Shown piece after piece: positions 7,907-11,291 of a stretch of 11,291 nt of DNA. The notes under the pieces are model-generated. The model was not told the DNA's origin, made no database searches, and was given only the letters and a program-made list of their open reading frames with translations. The stretch covers positions 1-11,291 of the forward strand of contig VGXK01000030.1 of NCBI GenBank assembly GCA_016873355.1, read 5' to 3'. A program made the translations under genes and the position numbers. The number at the start of each line of letters is the position of its first letter. Position 1 is the stretch's first letter. This DNA comes from Phycisphaerae bacterium (lineage in GTDB: Bacteria; Planctomycetota; Phycisphaerae; Phycisphaerales; SM1A02).

Positions 7907-9031
7907 GTGTCCACGCCCGCTCCCGACCGAACCGCATCCCCGCTCGACGCCGCCGAGCACGACGCGCTCCGCGCCGCCGTCGCGCGCGGCGACTTCGACA
8001 TGAGCGGCACCGCGCAGATGTTCACGCGCCGGCGCCGAGGTCAGGAAACCGTCGAGATCCGTCCCTACGACTTCAAGCGCCCGGAGCGCATCGGCAAGGA
8101 GCAGATGCGGGCGCTCGAGACGCTGCACGAGGCGTTCGCGCGGAGCTTCGGCGCGGGACTCTCGGGCCTGTTGCGCACGATCGTCGAGATCTCGGTGCAG
8201 CACTGCGAGCAGATCAGCTACGCCGAGTTCATCACGAGGCTGCCGAATCCCACGAGCCTGAATCTGCTGCACTGCCGTCCGCTCGACGGCCACTTCCTCT
8301 TCGAGCTCAGCCCGACCGTGATCTACCCGGTGATCGATCGCCTGCTCGGCGGCACGAATCGGGATGTCTTCGTTCCGCTGCGCCCGATGACTCCGATCGA
8401 GACGCGGCTGGTGCAGAAGCTGCTCGAACGCGCGATCGGCGCCCTGCGCGAAGCGTGGCAGGGGCTTCACCCGATGGACTTCGCGCTCGGCGAGATGGAG
8501 AGCAATCCGCAACTCGTCCAGGTGGTGCCGCCGAACGAAGTGGTCGTGGCGATCACCTTCGATGTGCGCCTGGGCAACTGCAACGGGCCCATGCGGCTCT
8601 GCCTGCCGTACAACGCGATCGAGCCCTTGATGGACCGGCTCAACAGCCAGAGCTGGCTGGCGGCGGGTCGCTCCCGCAACGCACCCGACGCGGAGAAGCG
8701 GCTCGTTCGAAGTCTCTCCGAGGCTTCGGTCACGGTCGACGCGGTGCTTGCCACCACCACCATGACGCTGGCCGAGCTGCGAGGTCTTGAAGCGGGGGAC
8801 CTGATCGTCACGAGTCGAACGGCGTCGTCGCCCGCCATGGTCCGGGTCGAGGGAAGGACCAAGTTCGTGGGTCGGCTCGGCCAGCATCGGGGACGCCGAG
8901 CGGTGCAGATCGAGCCGGCCGGCAAGGCTGCCATCAATGCGGCACCGGCGTCGGCGCCGCCGATCGAGTCTCCCGCGGCGCCTGCTCCCACCGCGCCCCA
9001 TAGCGCAACCCCGCTGAATAAAGCGATTTGA
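7907..9031 (+). CDS. fliM: Flagellar motor switch protein FliM
   Basis: 374 residues from a GTG start. FliM is the middle layer of the C-ring on the cytoplasmic side of the flagellar motor; it binds phospho-CheY, FliG and FliN and sets rotation direction. Residues 53-81 (PYDFKRPERIGKEQ...ETLHEAFARSF) are the hallmark start of the CheC-like middle domain. LLGGTNRDVF (147-155) matches the FliG-contacting loop and MTPIETRL (161-168) the following helix. The C-terminal SpoA/FliN-like domain spans about 270-336. The N-terminus LDAAEHDALRAAVARGD (13-29) corresponds to the CheY-binding LSQxEIDxLL segment but is degenerate. This places the start upstream of ATG 8000, and GTG 7907 is the nearest suitable start. 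A Pro/Ala-rich tail of about 35 residues is extra. No other flagellar gene is in the window. No Shine-Dalgarno site is visible. Confidence 0.93.
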   Translation: MSTPAPDRTASPLDAAEHDALRAAVARGDFDMSGTAQMFTRRRRGQETVEIRPYDFKRPERIGKEQMRALETLHEAFARSFGAGLSGLLRTIVEISVQHCEQISYAEFITRLPNPTSLNLLHCRPLDGHFLFELSPTVIYPVIDRLLGGTNRDVFVPLRPMTPIETRLVQKLLERAIGALREAWQGLHPMDFALGEMESNPQLVQVVPPNEVVVAITFDVRLGNCNGPMRLCLPYNAIEPLMDRLNSQSWLAAGRSRNAPDAEKRLVRSLSEASVTVDAVLATTTMTLAELRGLEAGDLIVTSRTASSPAMVRVEGRTKFVGRLGQHRGRRAVQIEPAGKAAINAAPASAPPIESPAAPAPTAPHSATPLNKAI

Positions 9032-9048
9032 GCGCGATCCGAGCGCTC

Positions 9049-9072
9049 GCTCAAGGTCCTCGGAACTTGAGC
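9049..9072. promoter_or_regulatory. 7-bp dyad overlapping the -35 box of the nusA-side promoter
   Basis: GCTCAAG (9049-9055) and CTTGAGC (9066-9072) are perfect inverted copies 10 bases apart, 18 bases after the fliM stop. The right arm contains the whole TTGAGC -35 hexamer. It may be an operator for the promoter, or a weak fliM transcript end; no T-tract follows. Confidence 0.35.
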
Positions 9073-9095
9073 ATTTCGGGCCACCTCGATATCAT
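9067..9095 (+). promoter_or_regulatory. Sigma-70-type promoter upstream of the structured RNA and nusA
   Basis: TTGAGC (9067-9072, 4 of 6 to TTGACA), a spacer of exactly 17 bp, then TATCAT (9090-9095, 5 of 6 to TATAAT). This is the best promoter match I found in the window. It predicts transcription start at about 9101-9103, at the foot of the first hairpin. Confidence 0.6.
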
Positions 9096-9101
9096 CTCTG
9101 A

Positions 9102-9127
9102 CCGCCGGCGAGTCGTAACGCCGGCGG
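9102..9127 (+). other. Perfect 9-bp hairpin at the predicted 5' end of the transcript
   Basis: CCGCCGGCG (9102-9110), loop AGTCGTAA, CGCCGGCGG (9119-9127). No T-tract follows, so it is a poor terminator for fliM. Its position at the expected transcription start suggests a 5'-protecting stem. Confidence 0.5.
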
Positions 9128-9276
9128 ATCGTCTTTGAACCCGTCCCGCCTTGGACCACCGCATGTGCATGCCGGTTCCAACCCTGTCCCGACTCCGCTG
9201 ATGACGCGTCGAGCGTCCATCATCGGGTCGTGCCCGCAATCCCCGCACGGGGGGAACGGGCAAGGGAGCGGAGGTT

Positions 9277-9320
9277 TCGGAGGGCGCGCTGTGAGATAGC
9301 GCCCTCCGACACCCGAGGGC
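9277..9320 (+). promoter_or_regulatory. Mutually exclusive hairpins (switch-like element)
   Basis: TCGGAGGGCGC (9277-9287) pairs perfectly with GCGCCCTCCGA (9299-9309). The segment GCCCTC (9301-9306) can instead pair perfectly with GAGGGC (9315-9320). The two structures cannot coexist. In addition, 9200-9207 can pair locally with 9213-9221 or distantly with 9319-9326. This arrangement resembles attenuator or riboswitch alternatives; no ligand or trigger can be read from sequence. Confidence 0.4.
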
Positions 9321-9371
9321 GTCATCGGTGCCGACTCCGTTCGGAGCGGCTCCGGTCGACGCGACTGGGAC

Positions 9372-9413
9372 GGGCCACGCTCGACGCCGCGGTCGATCGT
9401 GGCTCTTGTTTTT
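9372..9413 (+). terminator. Intrinsic terminator between the structured RNA and nusA
   Basis: GGGCCACG (9372-9379) pairs with CGTGGCTC (9398-9405) with one G-T, then after a C/T mismatch TCGAC (9381-9385) pairs with GTCGA (9392-9396) around a six-base loop. The stem is followed at once by TTGTTTTT (9406-9413), the only such T-tract in this GC-rich window. It lies about 60 bases before the nusA ATG, so it should either end a separate upstream RNA or attenuate nusA-infB transcription. Confidence 0.72.
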
Positions 9414-9424
9414 GGGCTCTTGTT
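9401..9424 (+). repeat. Short direct repeat at the terminator T-tract
   Basis: GGCTCTTGTT occurs at 9401-9410 and again at 9415-9424. The first copy is the terminator descending arm plus the start of its T-tract; the second lies just downstream. It may be a chance or slippage product. Confidence 0.4.
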
Positions 9425-9461
9425 CTTCTCGCGGCGACATCCCGACATCCCACCAACCCGC

Positions 9462-9465
9462 AGGA
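9462..9465 (+). promoter_or_regulatory. Shine-Dalgarno site that sets the nusA start
   Basis: AGGA lies 8 bases before ATG 9474. It favours this start over an in-frame ATG at 9399, which falls inside the terminator hairpin and would add 25 residues not typical of NusA. Confidence 0.65.
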
Positions 9466-9473
9466 ACGCACGA

Positions 9474-10808
9474 ATGAATTCCGAAACCCTCCGCATCCTC
9501 GACTCGATTGCCCGCGACCGGAACATCGATCGGGAGCTGCTCATCACGGACCTGGAACAAGCGCTCATCAGCGCCGCACGCAAGCACTTCAATTCGCTCG
9601 ACACGGAGGAGTTCGGCTGCGAGATCGATCGCCTCTCCGGCAAGGTGCGCCTCTGGCGCAACGCGGGCGAGGAGGCGGGCATCGAGGAGATCCCGCTCGA
9701 AGCGCTCGGCCGCATTCCGGCCCAGACCGCCAAGCAGGTCATGATCCAGCGCTTCCGCGAGGACGAGCGCAACAGCCTTCTCACGGAGTTCTCCAAGCGC
9801 CAGGGCGAGCTCGTCACCGGCACCGCGCAGCGCTACGAAGGCGGCGCGCTCATCGTGCAGATCGATCGCGCGGAGGGATTCATGCCGCGCGGCGAGCAGA
9901 TTCCGGGCGAACAGTTCCAGCCCGGCGACCGCGTGCGCTGCCTCATCCTCGATGTGCGCGACGCGGGGCACCAGGTCAAGATCGTGCTCTCGCGCAGCCA
10001 CGCCGACTTCATCCGCCGCCTCTTCGAGGCGGAAGTGCCGGAAGTCGCCGAGCGCGTGATCGAGATCAAGGCCATGAGCCGCGAGCCCGGCTTCCGCACC
10101 AAGCTCGCGGTGGCGTCGATCGACAGCAAGGTCGACGCGGTCGGCGCCTGCGTCGGCGTGCGCGGCAGCCGCATCCGGAACATCGTCGACGAGTTGGGCG
10201 GCGAGAAGATCGACATCGTGCGCTGGAACGAGTCGAGCCAGGTGCTGCTGGCGAACGCGCTCAAGCCCGCCGAAGTCGAGGAAGTGAGCCTCTGCATGGA
10301 GCTCGGCCGCGCCACGATCGTGGTGCGCGACGATCAGCTCTCGCTCGCGATCGGCCGCCGAGGTCAGAACGTGCGCCTCGCGGCGCGGCTCACCGGCTGG
10401 GACATCGACATCCTCACCCCCGCCGAGTTCGACAAGGGCCTTCAGGTGCTGGAAGAGACGGTGCGTCCGATCGACGGCGTCACGAGCGAGCTGCTCGACA
10501 AGATGGGCGCGCTCGGCCTCATCAGCGTCTTCGACGTGGAGGAAGTGCAGGGGCCGGCGCTCGTGGAAGCGATCGGCATCGGCGACGACCTCGCCGATCG
10601 CATCGTGGAGGCGTGCAGCGCCAAGGCCCGCATCGTGGAGGAGGAGCAGGCCAAGGAGATGGCGGAGGCGGAGGCGCGGCGAGCGGAGGAGCAGGCAGCG
10701 GCGGACGCGCTGCTCGGCGCCGCGCCCGGCACGAACGTGGAGGTCGACGCGCAGGCGGAGAGCGCGGCCGACAGCATTCTCGGCGGAGGATCGCCTCCGC
10801 GCAACTGA
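9474..10808 (+). CDS. nusA: Transcription termination/antitermination factor NusA
   Basis: 444 residues. NusA binds RNA polymerase near the RNA exit channel and modulates pausing, termination and antitermination. The N-terminal RNA-polymerase-binding domain (1-105) begins MNSETLRILDSIARDRNIDRE. An S1 domain follows (about 110-175, GELVTGTAQRYEGGALIV). The linker EVPEVAERVIEIKAMSREPG with RTKLAV (187-213) is the family signature. KH1 has GVRGSRI (228-234) and KH2 has AIGRRGQNV (292-300). A helix-hairpin-helix-like region (about 330-385) and a Glu/Ala-rich tail end the protein; the duplicated acidic repeats of gamma-proteobacterial NusA are absent, as in most other phyla. It is preceded by a terminator-bearing leader and followed 36 bases later by infB, the conserved order, but rimP, which usually comes first, is missing. 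Regulation by its own activity on the leader terminator is possible (inference). Confidence 0.96.
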   Translation: MNSETLRILDSIARDRNIDRELLITDLEQALISAARKHFNSLDTEEFGCEIDRLSGKVRLWRNAGEEAGIEEIPLEALGRIPAQTAKQVMIQRFREDERNSLLTEFSKRQGELVTGTAQRYEGGALIVQIDRAEGFMPRGEQIPGEQFQPGDRVRCLILDVRDAGHQVKIVLSRSHADFIRRLFEAEVPEVAERVIEIKAMSREPGFRTKLAVASIDSKVDAVGACVGVRGSRIRNIVDELGGEKIDIVRWNESSQVLLANALKPAEVEEVSLCMELGRATIVVRDDQLSLAIGRRGQNVRLAARLTGWDIDILTPAEFDKGLQVLEETVRPIDGVTSELLDKMGALGLISVFDVEEVQGPALVEAIGIGDDLADRIVEACSAKARIVEEEQAKEMAEAEARRAEEQAAADALLGAAPGTNVEVDAQAESAADSILGGGSPPRN

Positions 10809-10832
10809 TCGACGCAACGACGGAACGACGGC

Positions 10833-10838
10833 AAGGAG
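10833..10838 (+). promoter_or_regulatory. Strong Shine-Dalgarno site for a TTG-initiated infB
   Basis: AAGGAG lies 6 bases before TTG 10845. The next possible in-frame start, GTG 10863, would have no properly spaced site, so the TTG start is preferred. Confidence 0.7.
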
Positions 10839-10844
10839 CCCCAT

Positions 10845-11291
10845 TTGTCCAAGATCACGAAGGTGCGCATCACGCAGCTCGCGAAGGAGCTGGGCGTCAC
10901 CACGAAGGACATCATCGAGAAGTGCAAGGCCGAGGAGATTCCCGGCGTCGACAAGCCGCAGGCCACGGTCTCCGCCGGTCTTGCCCTCACGATCCGCGAG
11001 TGGTTCGGCGGCAGCAGCGCCGCCACCGCCGTCGAGCGCGCCGAGAAGGTCGATGTGGAGGAGGCCCGTGCCCGCGCCGAGAAGGCGCCCCGCAAGTCGT
11101 CGCGCAAGTCGGCGGTCGGCGCCGGTACGGACGCGGCCGCCGATGGGGGTGGAACCGCGACCGTCGTCGAAGGAACGCCCGTCGCTCCGAAGACTCGACG
11201 ATCGCCCCCGCGCCGCGCGACGGAGCCGCCGACCGAGGACGGCGTTTCCATCGATGCGCCCGCGAAGTCCGCGCCGGCGGCGCCCGCCGCG
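10845..11291 (+). CDS. infB: Translation initiation factor IF-2, N-terminal part (3' end beyond the window)
   Basis: 149 codons are visible; the GTPase domain and C-terminal domains lie outside. IF-2 recruits fMet-tRNA to the 30S subunit and promotes subunit joining. The start is TTG, giving (M)SKITKVRITQLAKELGVTTKDIIEKC, the IF2_N fold (KVRIxxLAKELGVxxKxxIEK). Next comes PQATVSAGLALTIREWFGG (about 41-59), matching the VSxGLAxTIREWF segment seen after the first N-terminal module. From residue about 60 the sequence is the low-complexity, Ala/Lys/Arg/Pro-rich linker that varies between species. It follows nusA by 36 bases with its own ribosome binding site, so it is co-transcribed with nusA. 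Adjacency to nusA makes the assignment firm despite truncation. Confidence 0.95.
   Translation, partial: MSKITKVRITQLAKELGVTTKDIIEKCKAEEIPGVDKPQATVSAGLALTIREWFGGSSAATAVERAEKVDVEEARARAEKAPRKSSRKSAVGAGTDAAADGGGTATVVEGTPVAPKTRRSPPRRATEPPTEDGVSIDAPAKSAPAAPAA

Larger units (their letters stand above)
9102..9413 (+). ncRNA. Candidate structured RNA (free-standing RNA or nusA leader), family not recognised
   Basis: The interval between the promoter and a T-tract terminator has no convincing protein gene and is rich in complementary segments. Hairpin 9102-9110/9119-9127 (9 bp). Long-range helix 9140-9148/9366-9374 (CCCGTCCC with GGGACGGG plus one G-U). Bulged hairpin 9151-9181 with GTGC loop. Long-range helix 9196-9207/9319-9330, 12 pairs including two G-U, with core GATGACGC/GCGTCATC. 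Hairpin 9231-9236/9257-9262 with inner CCCC/GGGG. Hairpin 9277-9287/9299-9309, 11 perfect pairs. Hairpin 9330-9333 plus 9335-9338 pairing with 9343-9350, one bulged A. I looked for RNase P, tmRNA, SRP RNA, tRNA and common riboswitch motifs and found none. High GC content makes chance pairing likely for some helices; the combination with promoter and terminator is the stronger argument. Confidence 0.5.

Noticed and set aside
5624..9001. Minus-strand frame of more than 1100 codons across dsbD and fliM
   Set aside because: Arg/Gly/His-rich shadow. The true dsbD frame, with signal peptide and all six redox cysteines, is a different one.
9102..9127. Terminator for fliM
   Set aside because: The stem is strong but is followed by ATCGTCTTTG instead of a T-tract, and it lies just after a good promoter.
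9120..9230. tRNA-like string on the minus strand (GGGTTGGAACC, GGGTTCAAAG, translating as GTGLEPA)
   Set aside because: Looks like a T-arm at first sight, but no acceptor, D-arm or anticodon stem can be built around it and no CCA end is present.
9102..9413. RNase P RNA, tmRNA or SRP RNA
   Set aside because: None of the conserved blocks I know (for example GAAAGTCC, a tmRNA CCA-tailed T-arm, or the GGAA-capped SRP helix) is present on either strand.

Overview
The window is a high-GC (roughly 65-70%) bacterial chromosome fragment with tightly packed genes on both strands. The best guess at origin is a planctomycete, probably class Phycisphaerae. The main clue is the first protein, a secreted beta-repeat protein ending in a paired DLNxDGxVDGDDLGxLLGxWG calcium-binding (dockerin-like) tail, which is very common in that group. 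Weak or missing Shine-Dalgarno sites, a flagellar gene standing alone and a nusA-infB pair without rimP fit but do not prove it.

Layout. 1-1368 (+): 3' part of a secreted protein built of ~52-residue repeats, open at the left edge. 1421-2032 (-): LOG-family nucleotide phosphoribohydrolase-like protein, convergent with the first gene. 2140-3267 and 3264-5723 (+): a two-gene operon with a 4-bp ATGA overlap, encoding a WecA/TagO/MraY-type polyprenyl-phosphate sugar-1-phosphate transferase and an O-antigen ligase/polymerase-like membrane protein; together they would start and then polymerise or transfer a surface polysaccharide. 5674-7773 (-): complete DsbD-type thiol:disulfide interchange protein, whose 3' end overlaps the polysaccharide gene tail-to-tail by 50 bp. 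7907-9031 (+): flagellar motor switch protein FliM, divergent from dsbD. 9474-10808 (+): transcription factor NusA. 10845-11291 (+): N-terminal part of translation initiation factor IF-2 (infB), cut by the right edge.

The most interesting stretch is the only long gap, 9032-9473. It holds a good housekeeping-type promoter (TTGAGC, 17 bp, TATCAT), then about 270 bases dense in inverted repeats, including long-distance and mutually exclusive pairings, and ends in a convincing intrinsic terminator with a TTGTTTTT tract about 60 bases before nusA. I recognise no known RNA family in it. It is either a free-standing structured RNA of about 310 nt or a long nusA-infB leader controlled by premature termination; two tiny coupled reading frames inside it leave a leader-peptide mechanism open.

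A second pattern is that three genes facing intergenic regions (the WecA-like gene, dsbD and fliM) lack a Shine-Dalgarno site and carry a -10-like hexamer 6-8 bases before the start codon, which suggests leaderless mRNAs. In contrast, nusA and infB have clear ribosome binding sites.
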